DNA of 64,000 nt from Lachnospiraceae bacterium MC2017. GTDB taxonomy: Bacteria; Bacillota; Clostridia; Lachnospirales; Lachnospiraceae. Under the pieces are notes generated by a model. That model made no database searches, was not told where the DNA came from, and saw nothing but the letters and a program-made list of their open reading frames with translations. The stretch covers positions 1 through 64,000 of the forward strand of contig JNJK01000016.1 in NCBI GenBank assembly GCA_000701625.1, in the 5' to 3' direction. Positions 45,688 to 55,209 of this stretch are shown here, piece after piece (position 1 is the first letter of the stretch; each line of letters starts with the position of its first letter). The position numbers were made by a program, and so were the translations under genes.

Positions 45688-45741
45688 TTAGTTAGAAGTC
45701 GGATACTTCTGCTGAAATGCGGCAGATGACGGAGTAAGAAA

Positions 45742-46320
45742 ATGTATATAATTGCAGGTCTGGGAAATCCCGGACGTCAGTACGAAGGCACCCGCCACAA
45801 TGTCGGTTTCTCTGTGATCGATATTCTGGCAGATAAGTATGGGATCGCACTTGATTTTGAGAAGCATAAGGCAATCTGTGGAAAGGGTGTCATCGAAGGA
45901 GAAAAGGTGATCCTTGTGAAGCCGCTTACATTTATGAATCTAAGCGGTGAAAGCCTGCAGGAAGTGATTCATTATTACAAAGTGGATCCGGAAAATGATC
46001 TGATCGTGATATCTGATGATATAGACCTTGATGTGGGCAGGATACGTGTGCGTCCAAAGGGAAGCGCCGGTGGCCATAATGGGTTGAAGAATATCATAGC
46101 TCACCTTGGTACAGATGGATTTGCCAGAGTTAAGGTCGGGGTCGGATCAAAGCCTAAGGGCTGGGATCTGGCAGACTGGGTACTTGGACATTTCTCTGAT
46201 GAGGATGAGAAACTTGTACAGGAGTCAAAGAAAAACGCTGCTCTTGCAGTTGTTGACATTATGCAGGAAGGCTGCGAGAAGGCAATGAATCATTTTAATA
46301 AAAAGGATTTATCGTTATGA
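45742..46320 (+). CDS. pth: Peptidyl-tRNA hydrolase
   Basis: 192 residues that release tRNA from drop-off peptidyl-tRNA. IIAGLGNPGRQYEGTRHNVGF (catalytic His of RHN), KPLTFMNLSGES, VISDDIDLDVGRIRVRPKGSAGGHNGLKNI are diagnostic. ATG 45742 lies after GGAGTAAGAAA. It overlaps the MATE gene by 4 nt (ATGA). Confidence 0.95.
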   Translation: MYIIAGLGNPGRQYEGTRHNVGFSVIDILADKYGIALDFEKHKAICGKGVIEGEKVILVKPLTFMNLSGESLQEVIHYYKVDPENDLIVISDDIDLDVGRIRVRPKGSAGGHNGLKNIIAHLGTDGFARVKVGVGSKPKGWDLADWVLGHFSDEDEKLVQESKKNAALAVVDIMQEGCEKAMNHFNKKDLSL

Positions 46321-47654
46321 GGGATCTGACAAAGGGCAAGCCCATCCGACTGATCTTTTTATTTGTGCTTCCGTTGGTGTTGGGGCAGCTTTTTCAGCAG
46401 TTTTACAGCATAGTAGATGTTCATATCGTTGGAGAGACATTAGGGGAGGTCCCGTTGGCAGCAGTCGGCGCGACAACCCCTCTTTCTGACTTTCTGATCG
46501 GTTTCTTAAATGGATTCTGTAATGGCTTTGCGATAGTAGTGGCCACCTGCTTTGGCGCGAAAGATGAAAAACGTGTCAGAAAGGCAGTTGCAGCATCGTT
46601 TATAGTCGGTGCTGTTTTAGCGGTCGCACTTACGATACCCGGGACACTGTTTTTGAAACCTGTACTGCATTTTCTGAATGTCGAAGATAGCCTGATACCA
46701 ATGTCGGTATCATATATAAGAGTTATCATTACAGGTCTTATTTTTTCTGTACTGTATAATACCTGCGCAGCAGTACTACGAGGTATCGGGGATACGGTTA
46801 CACCGCTGATCTTTCTAATACTTTCGGCAGGCTTGAATATCGGTCTCGATTATCTGCTTATAGTCGGTTTTCACATGGGAGTATCCGGAGCTGCACTAGC
46901 GACAGTGCTGTCGCAGGCAATTTCAGCAGGGCTTTGCGTGATGCGCATAATCAAGAGATATCCTATGCTTCATGTAGCCGGTCCGGATCTGAAGTTTGAC
47001 AGTAAACTGTATAAAAATATTTTAACTACGGGCGTATCCATGGGACTCATGATCTCTCTCGTAAATCTCGGTACGCTGGTTCTTCAGAGTGCGATCAATT
47101 CCTTTGGACCATATGTGATAGTTGCACATACGGCAGCAAGGAAAGCAACCAGCGTATATATGCTTCCGAACAGCGTATTCGGTTCGGCGCTTGCGACCTT
47201 TGCCGGGCAGAATTTCGGTGCAGGAAAGTATGACAGGATAAGAGTTGGTTTTCGTCAGTCCATGATAGCGGTATGCATTTGGGATTTGATGATCTGTGCG
47301 CTGTCATGGATAGCAGGAGAGCAGATAATAGGACTTATAACAGCCAGTCAGAATAAAGAAGTACTCTTTTGGGGTGCCTGGTATCTGAAGTTTGATACCA
47401 TATTTTATGCACTTGCAACAGCCGTAGTCCTTTTTAGAAATACACTTCAGGGAATGGGATTTGCTGTGATGACGATACTCTCGAGCTTTTTTGAACTGGC
47501 TACAAAGGCTGTCGTTGCATTTATGCTGGCACCTGTAATGGGATATCGTGGAATCATCCTTTGTGAACCGGTTGCATGGGCAGTCATGCTCATACCGCTG
47601 GTCATCAAGTGGATAATGATAATAAGATCGCCTAAGATGGTTAAAGAAAAGTAA
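46317..47654 (+). CDS. MATE family multidrug efflux transporter
   Basis: 445 residues with 12 predicted membrane helices in two related halves. The beginning GKPIRLIFLFVLPLVLGQLFQQFYSIVDVHIVG and internal NPVLRGIGDT-like TCAAVLRGIGDTVTPLIFL match clostridial MATE (NorM/DinF-like) exporters driven by H+ or Na+. Given the predicted Na+ ATP synthase, Na+ drive is possible but not shown. It starts inside the pth stop. A small hairpin follows at 47660. Confidence 0.9.
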   Translation: MRDLTKGKPIRLIFLFVLPLVLGQLFQQFYSIVDVHIVGETLGEVPLAAVGATTPLSDFLIGFLNGFCNGFAIVVATCFGAKDEKRVRKAVAASFIVGAVLAVALTIPGTLFLKPVLHFLNVEDSLIPMSVSYIRVIITGLIFSVLYNTCAAVLRGIGDTVTPLIFLILSAGLNIGLDYLLIVGFHMGVSGAALATVLSQAISAGLCVMRIIKRYPMLHVAGPDLKFDSKLYKNILTTGVSMGLMISLVNLGTLVLQSAINSFGPYVIVAHTAARKATSVYMLPNSVFGSALATFAGQNFGAGKYDRIRVGFRQSMIAVCIWDLMICALSWIAGEQIIGLITASQNKEVLFWGAWYLKFDTIFYALATAVVLFRNTLQGMGFAVMTILSSFFELATKAVVAFMLAPVMGYRGIILCEPVAWAVMLIPLVIKWIMIIRSPKMVKEK

Positions 47655-47659
47655 CTTTT

Positions 47660-47677
47660 AGAACTCAAAAGAGTTCT
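47660..47677. repeat. Small hairpin with TGAATAGTTAT tail
   Basis: AGAACTC-AAAA-GAGTTCT stem followed by TGAATAGTTAT (47677-47687). It is the sister of the element at 9810-9837, with a changed but still paired stem. Confidence 0.45.
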
Positions 47678-47701
47678 GAATAGTTATAACGGTAAGTCAG
47701 A

Positions 47702-48745
47702 ATGACAATAGATCATAAATATCCGTGGCAGGAGGATGGAGAGCGTTGGTATACGTTCTCGTCCTTCTGCCGACGTACTTTTGGGAAAAAATTATTTCGT
47801 GTGCCATTAGACATAGGGTGCACCTGCCCCAACAGGGATGGAAGTCTGGGGAAGAACGGATGCATTTTTTGTGATGAGGGCGGAAGCGGAGATTTCGCAA
47901 TAAAATATGAGGGGCAGAGTCTTACGGAAGATGATTTCATATGGAATCATCAGAAAAAAAGAGATGGGGATCCTTGTGGAAAATACATAGCATATTTTCA
48001 ATCATATACAAATACATATGCGAGCATAGAGAGGCTTGAAAAAGTATTCGGAGCGGCGCTTGATGATCCGCTTTTTTCCGGAATATCCATAGGCACGAGA
48101 CCTGACTGCCTTGGAATCTATGGGGTTACAAATCGTTCACTATCAATGCCTGATGGGCCTGTGATACCGATGCTTATGAGATTAAAAATGTTGCACCCGG
48201 AGAAATTTATCTGGGTGGAGCTCGGGCTACAGACTATCCATGAAAAAACAGCAGGATTTATCAGACGGGGCTATCCTCTGGAAGTATTTGATAAGGCTGT
48301 AGATGAACTTCATAAAGCAGACATACCGGTCATATGTCATGCCATCCTGGGACTCCCGGGAGAAACAGAGGAAATGAACCTTCAGACCATAGACTACTTA
48401 AATAAAGCTGGAATCTCCGGTATAAAGCTTCAGCTCCTGCATTACCTAAAAGGCACAGATCTTGGACGGATGTGGCAGATGCAGCACCCTGAGGGCGAGG
48501 AGAATGCGGTACCTTCAGGCGGAACAGAGATGGCACTCGAAGCATTATCTAAAATAGATTATGTAAACAAAGTAGCAAACTGTCTGGCGTATCTGTCTTC
48601 TGACACAGTAGTCCACCGATTAACCGGAGACGGAGCCCTTGACCTCCTTCTATCCCCAACCTGGAGCCGCGCCAAAAAACGCGTAATAAATGAAATCCGC
48701 CACACCATGAAAGAACGGGGACTAGTGCAGGGGTGTGAGGTGTGA
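47702..48745 (+). CDS. TIGR01212 family radical SAM protein
   Basis: 347-residue radical SAM enzyme of the YhcC/TIGR01212 type. The cluster-binding Cys are in CTCPNRDGSLGKNGCIFC (about 41-58), followed by IAYFQSYTNTYA, SIGTRPDCL and WVELGLQTIHEKT. The reaction of this family is not established. No strong ribosome site is near ATG 47702. A weak hairpin ATCAC/GTGAT (48782-48797) follows the gene. Confidence 0.88.
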   Translation: MTIDHKYPWQEDGERWYTFSSFCRRTFGKKLFRVPLDIGCTCPNRDGSLGKNGCIFCDEGGSGDFAIKYEGQSLTEDDFIWNHQKKRDGDPCGKYIAYFQSYTNTYASIERLEKVFGAALDDPLFSGISIGTRPDCLGIYGVTNRSLSMPDGPVIPMLMRLKMLHPEKFIWVELGLQTIHEKTAGFIRRGYPLEVFDKAVDELHKADIPVICHAILGLPGETEEMNLQTIDYLNKAGISGIKLQLLHYLKGTDLGRMWQMQHPEGEENAVPSGGTEMALEALSKIDYVNKVANCLAYLSSDTVVHRLTGDGALDLLLSPTWSRAKKRVINEIRHTMKERGLVQGCEV

Positions 48746-48848
48746 TGATATAATGGTAGGAAGGTTTTGGGTGTGAAATTGATCACTCAAAGGTGATTGT
48801 TAAAAAGCAGTGTCTGCCTATATATGTAGAGTAGATGTTGTAGAAGTG

Positions 48849-49049
48849 TAAGTGAAAGGTGAATATTTATCTCTTGGAACAATTAGCCGGCAGCACTTAG
48901 TGAACACGTTGTCCGAATAGGCAATTCAGGATAACTGTTTGAGACGCGAAGCGTCGAGTTTAGACTGAATTGCCGTGTATATGAGGACAATGCGTGAGCT
49001 TAGTGACTGTCCGAGCCGTGACAAGAGATAAATGTTCAACTTGAACGTA
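48849..49049 (+). repeat. ~200-nt hairpin repeat, copy 3
   Basis: Same length as copy 2 (201 nt). The inner stem is GGCAATTCAG/CTGAATTGCC where copy 2 has GGTAATTCAG/CTGAATTACC, a compensatory change. The outer arms (TGAATATTTATCTCTTG with CAAGAGATAAATGTTCA) differ from copy 2 but still pair. It lies between the radical SAM gene and udp, and transcription of udp may pass from or through it. Confidence 0.88.
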
Positions 49050-49082
49050 AATAAAGACAACATTTAAGAAGGGAGAAAAAAC

Positions 49083-49856
49083 ATGCACTATTCAGAAGAT
49101 CCTGACAGACAATATCACATTCAGGTCGCAAAGGGCGAAGTCGGAAAATACGTAATCCTTCCCGGCGACCCCAAAAGATGCGAAAAAATAGCAAAATATT
49201 TTGAAAATCCGGTGCTCATTGCAGACAGTAGGGAATATGTAACCTACACAGGAACCTTAGACGGAGAAAAGGTATCGGTAACATCCACCGGAATCGGTGG
49301 TCCATCAGCATCGATCGCTATCGAAGAACTAACAAAATGCGGAGCAGATACCTTTGTACGAGTCGGAACCTGTGGAGGAATGCAGGAAGATGTGCAGAGC
49401 GGGGATCTGGTAATAGCCAGCGGAGCGATCCGTATGGAGGGAACCAGTAAAGAATATGCGCCCATTGAATATCCGGCGGTACCTGATATAGATGTGTTAA
49501 ACGCGCTGCGTCAGGCAGGAAAAAATCTGGAACAGCGCTGCCACACAGGTGTGGTACAATGTAAAGACGCTTTCTACGGACAACATAATCCGGAACTCAT
49601 GCCCGTAAGCTACGAACTTCAGAATAAATGGCAGGCATGGCTCCGTATGGGATGCCTCGCGTCAGAAATGGAATCAGCTGCACTCTTTATCGCAGGAAGT
49701 TATCTGAGAGTGCGTGTGGGCTCTGTATTCCTTGTAATGGCAAATCAGGAGCGTGAAGCCAGGGGGCTTCCGAATCCGGTAGTCCACGATACAGATATGG
49801 CGATCCGTACAGCAGTTGAAGCACTTAGGATTCTGATCAGAGAAGAAAGGAAATAA
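49083..49856 (+). CDS. udp: Uridine phosphorylase
   Basis: 257-residue NP-I family phosphorylase splitting uridine into uracil and ribose 1-phosphate. [15 protein letters not shown] (phosphate site), [10 protein letters not shown], and [15 protein letters not shown] (ribose site Glu-Met-Glu) point to Udp rather than purine phosphorylase; [10 protein letters not shown] fits the uracil pocket region. GAAGGGAG precedes ATG 49083. First gene of the salvage run udp-deoC-cdd; the start is 33 nt after hairpin repeat copy 3. Confidence 0.9.
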   Translation: MHYSEDPDRQYHIQVAKGEVGKYVILPGDPKRCEKIAKYFENPVLIADSREYVTYTGTLDGEKVSVTSTGIGGPSASIAIEELTKCGADTFVRVGTCGGMQEDVQSGDLVIASGAIRMEGTSKEYAPIEYPAVPDIDVLNALRQAGKNLEQRCHTGVVQCKDAFYGQHNPELMPVSYELQNKWQAWLRMGCLASEMESAALFIAGSYLRVRVGSVFLVMANQEREARGLPNPVVHDTDMAIRTAVEALRILIREERK

Positions 49857-49857
49857 A

Positions 49858-50532
49858 ATGAAAACAGAAGAAATAATGAAATATGTAGACCATACACTGC
49901 TTGCTCAGACAGCAACATGGGATGAAATAAAGGTAGTATGTGATGATGCGATGCACTATGGCGTGGCATCTGTAATGATACCGCCTTGCTATGTAAAGCC
50001 TGCATATGACTATGTAAAGGGCGGCGTAAAAGTAGCTACAGTCATCGGCTTCCCGAATGGAAACTGCACTACAGCAACAAAAGTATTTGAAGCAAAGGAT
50101 GCGATCGCAAACGGTGCTGCAGAAATTGATATGGTCATCAATATCGGCTGGCTCAAGGACAAAAAGTATGATGAAGTAGAGCAGGAGATCCGTGCGCTTA
50201 AAGAAGCAGCGGGAGACCTTGTTCTTAAAGTAATAATCGAGACATGTCTCCTCACAGACGAAGAAAAGATCAAGGCATGTGAGATAGTTACAAAAGCAGG
50301 TGCAGACTACATCAAGACATCAACCGGTTTTTCAACAGGCGGAGCAACCTTTGATGACATCAAGCTCATGGTAGAGCACGTAGGAGAAAATGTAAAAGTA
50401 AAGGCTTCCGGAGGAATCAGTTCTCTGGAAGATGCCGAGAAATATATCGGGCTCGGAGCAGAGCGACTTGGAACAAGCCGCATCATCAAGATCGTAAAAG
50501 GTCAGGAAAAAGAAGTTTCGGGTAATTATTGA
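49858..50532 (+). CDS. deoC: Deoxyribose-phosphate aldolase
   Basis: 224-residue class I aldolase converting 2-deoxyribose 5-phosphate to glyceraldehyde 3-phosphate and acetaldehyde. [51 protein letters not shown] and [15 protein letters not shown] (Schiff-base Lys in KASGGI region; Lys in TCLLTDEEK downstream [11 protein letters not shown]) are typical. AGAAAGGAAATAAA precedes the ATG, 1 nt after the udp stop. Confidence 0.94.
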   Translation: MKTEEIMKYVDHTLLAQTATWDEIKVVCDDAMHYGVASVMIPPCYVKPAYDYVKGGVKVATVIGFPNGNCTTATKVFEAKDAIANGAAEIDMVINIGWLKDKKYDEVEQEIRALKEAAGDLVLKVIIETCLLTDEEKIKACEIVTKAGADYIKTSTGFSTGGATFDDIKLMVEHVGENVKVKASGGISSLEDAEKYIGLGAERLGTSRIIKIVKGQEKEVSGNY

Positions 50533-50596
50533 TGTTCACTGTGTATATCAGATAAAACTATAATGGTTGACATAATGCAATGGAGCAGTGTGTATC

Positions 50597-51025
50597 ATGA
50601 AAAAAATAAGCAAAGAACTGGAAGAAATATTGTTTGAAAAAGCAGAAGAAATGATGCAAAGATCATATATTCCGTATTCCGGGTTTGCAGTCGGTGCAGC
50701 ACTCCTTGCAAAAAACGGGACTATCTATACGGGATGCAACGTCGAAAATGCAGCATTCACTCCATCCAATTGTGCTGAACGCACAGCGTTTTTCAAAGCA
50801 GTGAGTGATGGAGTAAAAGAATTCGATGCAATAGCGATACTTGGCGGAAAAGACAGAAAGGTCAGCGACCTCTGCACTCCATGCGGAGTTTGCCGTCAGG
50901 TTATGGCAGAATTCTGTAAGCCCGACGACTTTCTGATCCTTATGCGTGACGGAAATGGAAATGTTGAAAGACAGCTTCTGAGTGAGCTGCTCCCGGCGTC
51001 ATTCGGTCCGGGAAATCTACTATAA
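50597..51025 (+). CDS. cdd: Cytidine deaminase
   Basis: 142-residue zinc enzyme turning (deoxy)cytidine into (deoxy)uridine. YIPYSGFAVGAALL, the catalytic NAAFTPSNCAERTAFFKAV (Cys and Glu of CAE) and CTPCGVCRQVMAEF (two zinc Cys) are complete. ATG 50597 is preferred; GGAG lies 11 nt upstream, and an in-frame GTG (50588) is too close to it. It completes pyrimidine nucleoside salvage with udp and deoC. Confidence 0.94.
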   Translation: MKKISKELEEILFEKAEEMMQRSYIPYSGFAVGAALLAKNGTIYTGCNVENAAFTPSNCAERTAFFKAVSDGVKEFDAIAILGGKDRKVSDLCTPCGVCRQVMAEFCKPDDFLILMRDGNGNVERQLLSELLPASFGPGNLL

Positions 51026-51036
51026 GATAAAAAAAG

Positions 51037-51064
51037 AAAGCCGGGAGAAGTAACTCTCGGCTTT
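51037..51064. terminator. Bidirectional terminator between cdd and nrdI
   Basis: AAAGCCGGGAG (51037-51047) pairs with CTCTCGGCTTT (51054-51064, one wobble), with A-rich and T-rich flanks. Confidence 0.85.
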
Positions 51065-51072
51065 CGTAATAT

Positions 51073-51426
51073 TCAATCAAATGCAGCAGTGATCTTTTTG
51101 ACTGTGGTCTCGTTTCCGTCTTTATCGAATTTATCAAGAATTCTGATATTGTATTTATCTATGATCTTGTCTGCAGCAAAGCAGAACGTATCTGCATGTC
51201 TTTCAAGACTGCCGCTAACGGCAGCGCCTTTGCAATGACCTTTATTTGCATCCAGAAATTTCTCCACTATCGGTGGTATTATCCCCTTGCCGTCAGTGTA
51301 AGTGATAAAGATAAAATCATCATCAGCAATCTCGGAACCATCTGTGATCTTAACAGATTCCGGAATCCCCAGTTTCTGAACAAGCTTCTCAACATTACCG
51401 GTGCGTGAAGCATAATACAGTTTCAT
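51073..51426 (-). CDS. nrdI: NrdI-like flavodoxin
   Basis: 117-residue flavodoxin-like protein. KLYYASRTGNVEKLVQKLG is the FMN phosphate loop of NrdI. FITYTDGKGIIPPIVEKFL and KGAAVSGSLERHADTFCFAADKI follow the NrdI order, although GN of the usual SGN(R)N is changed to GSLE. NrdI activates the Mn2 cofactor of class Ib ribonucleotide reductase with NrdE/NrdF, which are not in the window. GGGGGA-type site precedes ATG 51426. Divergent from ileS. Confidence 0.8.
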   Translation of the reverse strand: MKLYYASRTGNVEKLVQKLGIPESVKITDGSEIADDDFIFITYTDGKGIIPPIVEKFLDANKGHCKGAAVSGSLERHADTFCFAADKIIDKYNIRILDKFDKDGNETTVKKITAAFD

Positions 51427-51577
51427 AAATAATCCCCCTTCAATATATAAAATATGCTGAATCCTACCCCATAGACCAGCAAGAAAATCTGATATATCTG
51501 AATTTTAGCATAGACAAAAACGAGTAGATGTATTTTTTAGCACACATGAAATAATGTATTTTTTTCATATACTGTCG

Positions 51578-51607
51578 TTGACAGCAAGCAGTACAAGTGC
51601 ATATAAT
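51578..51607 (+). promoter_or_regulatory. ileS promoter
   Basis: Perfect TTGACA (51578-51583), 18-nt spacer, perfect TATAAT (51602-51607). Confidence 0.85.
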
Positions 51608-51612
51608 AAACA

Positions 51613-51898
51613 CATCTGTGATTTTATTACAGCAATCTGTTAAAGGCTATGACGAAGATATCACTTCCGAGCTGTGACTCTGAACGGCGTAGTGGTGTGG
51701 AAACACATCATGAAACTCATTAAGTCAATCCGGTTGCATTCCCCGTTACAGGAATGGTGCATGATGTATGAGTGTTCAATGGTTGGATTTCCAGCTGAAA
51801 ATTGTGCAGTCACGGTGCATATAGGTGGTATAACGGAAAGAACACAAGGGTCCCCGTCCTATAGGCATAGGAAGAGGACCCTTTTACTATTTTTTAGG
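51613..51898 (+). promoter_or_regulatory. Ile T-box riboswitch leader of ileS
   Basis: The leader holds a GAAG-ATATCA-CTTCC specifier loop offering ATC for Ile, the T-box sequence TAGGTGGTATAACGG (51822-51836), and a terminator AAGGGTCC/GGACCCTT (51846-51883) followed by TTACTATTTTTT. Uncharged tRNA-Ile would stabilise the antiterminator and permit ileS transcription. Confidence 0.88.
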
Positions 51899-51922
51899 AA
51901 CATTTGAAAGGAGCAAAAACAA

Positions 51923-54900
51923 ATGTCAGTCTACAGTAAAGTAAATACGGACATGAACTTTGTGGAGCGTGAGAAGGCTATCGAGAAATTCTGGAAAGAT
52001 CATGACGTATTTCAGAAGTCCATGGACACAAGAAAGAAATGCGAAACATATACATTTTATGATGGACCGCCGACAGCAAACGGAAAGCCTCATATCGGAC
52101 ACGTTCTCACACGTGTGATCAAGGATATGATCCCGAGATATCGTACAATGAAGGGCTACTACGTACCGAGAAAGGCCGGTTGGGATACACATGGTCTGCC
52201 GGTTGAACTTGAAGTAGAGAAAAAGCTCGGCCTTGATGGAAAGGAACAGATTGAGAAGTATGGTCTGGAGCCTTTCATCAAAGAATGTAAGGAATCCGTA
52301 TGGAAATACAAGGGGATGTGGGAGAAGTTCTCCGATCAGGTTGGCTTCTGGGCTGACATGGAGCATCCTTATGTAACATATGAGGATAACTATATTGAGT
52401 CTGAGTGGTGGGCTCTTAATGAGATCTGGAATAAGGGTCTCCTTTATAAGGGATTTAAGGTAGTACCTTACTGTCCTCGCTGCGGTACTCCTCTTTCCAG
52501 CCATGAGGTAGCTCAGGGCTATAAGGCTGTGAAGGAACGTTCTGCGATCGCACGTTTCAAGGTGAAGGATAAAGATGAGTATATCCTCGCATGGACAACC
52601 ACACCCTGGACACTTCCGAGTAACGTTGCACTCTGCGTAAATCCTGAGGAGAAGTACGTAAAGGTAAAGACAGCTGACGGATATACATACTACCTTGCGA
52701 AGGCTCTTTGCGAGAAGGTTCTCGGCGGTGAAGAAGCACCGACGGCTCCTTATGAGATCCTTGAGGAGTTTGACGGAAAGAGCATGGAGCGCATGGAATA
52801 TGAGCCCCTCTTTGAATGTGCAGCAAAAGAGTCTGAAAAGCAGCACAAAAAGGCTCATTTCGTAGTAGTTGATGACTATGTAACTATGGAAGACGGTACA
52901 GGTGTCGTTCATATCGCTCCTGCATTTGGTGAAGATGATGCCCGTGTAGGTCGTAAGTATGATATGCCTCTTGTACAGTTTGTAGATGACAAGGGATGCA
53001 TGAAGCCGGAAACTCCTTTTGACGGTCTCTTTGTAAAGGATGCAGATCCGGAAGTGCTTAAGGATCTCGAGGCGCGCGGACTTCTCTTCTCAGCACCGAA
53101 GTTCGAGCATGATTATCCTTTCTGCTGGAGATGTGATACGCCCCTTATCTACTATGCTCGTGAGTCATGGTTCATTAAGATGACAGAGGTTCGTGATGAC
53201 CTCGTAAAGAATAATGAGGAGATCAACTGGATCCCTCAGACTATCGGAACAGGACGTTTCGGTGAGTGGATCAGAAATATCCAGGACTGGGCTGTATCCC
53301 GTAACCGTTATTGGGGAACTCCTCTGAATATCTGGGAGTGCCCGGACTGTGGAGAGAGACTTTCCATCGGTTCAAGAGAAGAGCTTTACAGATTGTCCGG
53401 AAATGAAAAGGCAAAGACAGTAGAGCTTCATCGTCCGTTTATTGATGAGATCACATGCAAGTGTGAGAAGTGCGGCGGCACAATGAAGAGAGTACCGGAA
53501 GTTATCGACTGCTGGTTCGATTCAGGAGCAATGCCTTTTGCACAGCATCATTATCCGTTTGAAAATAAGGAGACATTTGAGCAGCAGTTCCCGGCAGCGT
53601 TTATTTCAGAAGCTGTTGACCAGACACGTGGATGGTTCTACTCACTTCACGCTGAGTCTACACTGCTCTTTAACCGTCCGGCATACAAGAACGTAATCGT
53701 ACTCGGTCTTGTTCTTGATGAAGACGGAAATAAAATGAGTAAGTCCAAGGGAAATGCGGTAGATCCTTTTGAAGCACTTGATAAATTCGGTGCAGATGCG
53801 ATCCGTTGGTACTTCTATGTAAACAGCGCACCGTGGCTTCCTAACCGCTTCCATGACAGAGCAGTTATGGAAGGACAGAGAAAGTTCATGGGAACTCTCT
53901 GGAATACATATGCATTCTATGTACTGTACGCAAATATCGATGAATTTGATGCTTCCAGACACAATTTGGATAAGGACAGCCTGAGTGTAATGGATCAGTG
54001 GGTTCTGTCCCGTCTTCAGAGTACTGTAAAGACTACAGATGCGTACCTCGATAAGTACAGGATCACAGAAGCTGCAAAGACACTCCAGCAGTTTGTAGAT
54101 GAGCTCAGTAACTGGTATGTCAGAAGATGCCGTAAGAGATTCTGGGCTAAGGGAATGGAGCAGGATAAGATCAACGCATACATGACCCTTTACACCTGTC
54201 TCGTTACTATCAGTAAGGCAGCAGCTCCGATGATTCCGTTCATGACAGAGCAGATTTACCAGAATCTTGTTCTTTCTGTAAATAAGGAAGCTCCGGAATC
54301 AATCCACCTTTGCGATTATCCGGTTGCTGATGAGAAGTTCATCAACACAGAACTTGAGAAAGATATGGAAGAAGTTCAGGATATCGTTGTTCTTGGACGT
54401 GCTGCCAGAAACGAAAGCGGTATCAAGAACCGTCAGCCGATCGGAAACATGTATGTAAAGGCTGCAGCTGTATCTGATTTCTATCGTGATATTATCGCAG
54501 ATGAGCTGAATGTAAAGGAAGTTCAGTTCTCTGATGACGTAAGAGCTTTTACAACCTATACTTTCAAGCCGCAGCTCAGAACTGTAGGTCCTAAGTACGG
54601 AAAAGTTCTTGGAAAGATCAAGGAAGCACTTTCCGCACTGGATGGAAATGCTGCAATGGATACACTTAAGGCAGAAGGTTCTCTCAAGTTTGACTTTGAT
54701 GGAACAGACGTTGTATTATCAGAAGAAGACCTGCTTATTGAAATGAGTAATAAGGAGGGCTTTGTAGAACAGAGCGATGCAAATATGACAGTCGTTCTCG
54801 ACACAAACCTTACACCTGAGCTCCTTGAGGAAGGCTACGTACGTGAGCTTATAAGCAAGATCCAGACAATGCGTAAGGAAGCTGGATTTGAGGTTATGGA

Positions 54901-55078
54901 CAAGATCGTTATCTCCATGAGTGGAAATGACAAGCTTGAGAAATATCTCATCAATAATGCCGATATCGTCAAGGTTGAGACTATGGCGGATGCTATCGAT
55001 CTTGCCGGTGCATCAGGATACACCAAGGAATGGGATATCAATGATGAGCATGTAACACTTGGTGTTAGCAAGGTTTGA
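51923..55078 (+). CDS. ileS: Isoleucyl-tRNA synthetase, long (type 2-like) form
   Basis: 1051 residues, class I synthetase charging tRNA-Ile. HIGH motif in TANGKPHIGHVLTRVIKD (about 51-68), KMSKS in GNKMSKSKGNAVDP (about 604), and an editing domain between (about 190-400). Zn-type knuckles CPRCG (about 189) and CPDCG/CEKCG (about 473-525) are seen. Length and the ANGKPHIGHVLTR form fit the eukaryote-like IleRS2 group, which is often insensitive to mupirocin, rather than the ~920-residue type 1. AAAGGAG precedes ATG 51923. T-box controlled. Confidence 0.93.
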   Translation: MSVYSKVNTDMNFVEREKAIEKFWKDHDVFQKSMDTRKKCETYTFYDGPPTANGKPHIGHVLTRVIKDMIPRYRTMKGYYVPRKAGWDTHGLPVELEVEKKLGLDGKEQIEKYGLEPFIKECKESVWKYKGMWEKFSDQVGFWADMEHPYVTYEDNYIESEWWALNEIWNKGLLYKGFKVVPYCPRCGTPLSSHEVAQGYKAVKERSAIARFKVKDKDEYILAWTTTPWTLPSNVALCVNPEEKYVKVKTADGYTYYLAKALCEKVLGGEEAPTAPYEILEEFDGKSMERMEYEPLFECAAKESEKQHKKAHFVVVDDYVTMEDGTGVVHIAPAFGEDDARVGRKYDMPLVQFVDDKGCMKPETPFDGLFVKDADPEVLKDLEARGLLFSAPKFEHDYPFCWRCDTPLIYYARESWFIKMTEVRDDLVKNNEEINWIPQTIGTGRFGEWIRNIQDWAVSRNRYWGTPLNIWECPDCGERLSIGSREELYRLSGNEKAKTVELHRPFIDEITCKCEKCGGTMKRVPEVIDCWFDSGAMPFAQHHYPFENKETFEQQFPAAFISEAVDQTRGWFYSLHAESTLLFNRPAYKNVIVLGLVLDEDGNKMSKSKGNAVDPFEALDKFGADAIRWYFYVNSAPWLPNRFHDRAVMEGQRKFMGTLWNTYAFYVLYANIDEFDASRHNLDKDSLSVMDQWVLSRLQSTVKTTDAYLDKYRITEAAKTLQQFVDELSNWYVRRCRKRFWAKGMEQDKINAYMTLYTCLVTISKAAAPMIPFMTEQIYQNLVLSVNKEAPESIHLCDYPVADEKFINTELEKDMEEVQDIVVLGRAARNESGIKNRQPIGNMYVKAAAVSDFYRDIIADELNVKEVQFSDDVRAFTTYTFKPQLRTVGPKYGKVLGKIKEALSALDGNAAMDTLKAEGSLKFDFDGTDVVLSEEDLLIEMSNKEGFVEQSDANMTVVLDTNLTPELLEEGYVRELISKIQTMRKEAGFEVMDKIVISMSGNDKLEKYLINNADIVKVETMADAIDLAGASGYTKEWDINDEHVTLGVSKV

Positions 55079-55104
55079 AATTTTAATAAGAAGTGAGCTT
55101 TACC

Positions 55105-55141
55105 CCCGCGATGCCGCTACCGGGGAGTGCGGTACCGCGGG
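55105..55141 (+). other. GC-rich hairpin upstream of glgP
   Basis: CCCGCG-ATG-CCGC/GCGG-TAC-CGCGGG encloses TACCGGGGAGT, in the 131-nt gap after ileS. No T-tract follows. It could separate ileS and glgP messages or affect glgP translation. Confidence 0.45.
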
Positions 55142-55209
55142 CAACATGTAGACACAGGATTGCAGATGCCGGTTGGGCGGCAGATGCCGAAAAGATCAGG
55201 GGGTTTGAT

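Noticed and set aside
51926-52912. 328-codon open frame antisense to ileS
   Set aside because: Shadow of the strongly conserved ileS reading frame; Cys/Leu-rich composition typical of antisense frames.
55093-55209. N-terminal extension of glycogen phosphorylase
   Set aside because: The frame is open, but it runs through a GC-rich hairpin, is unlike GlgP, and ATG 55210 has a good ribosome site.
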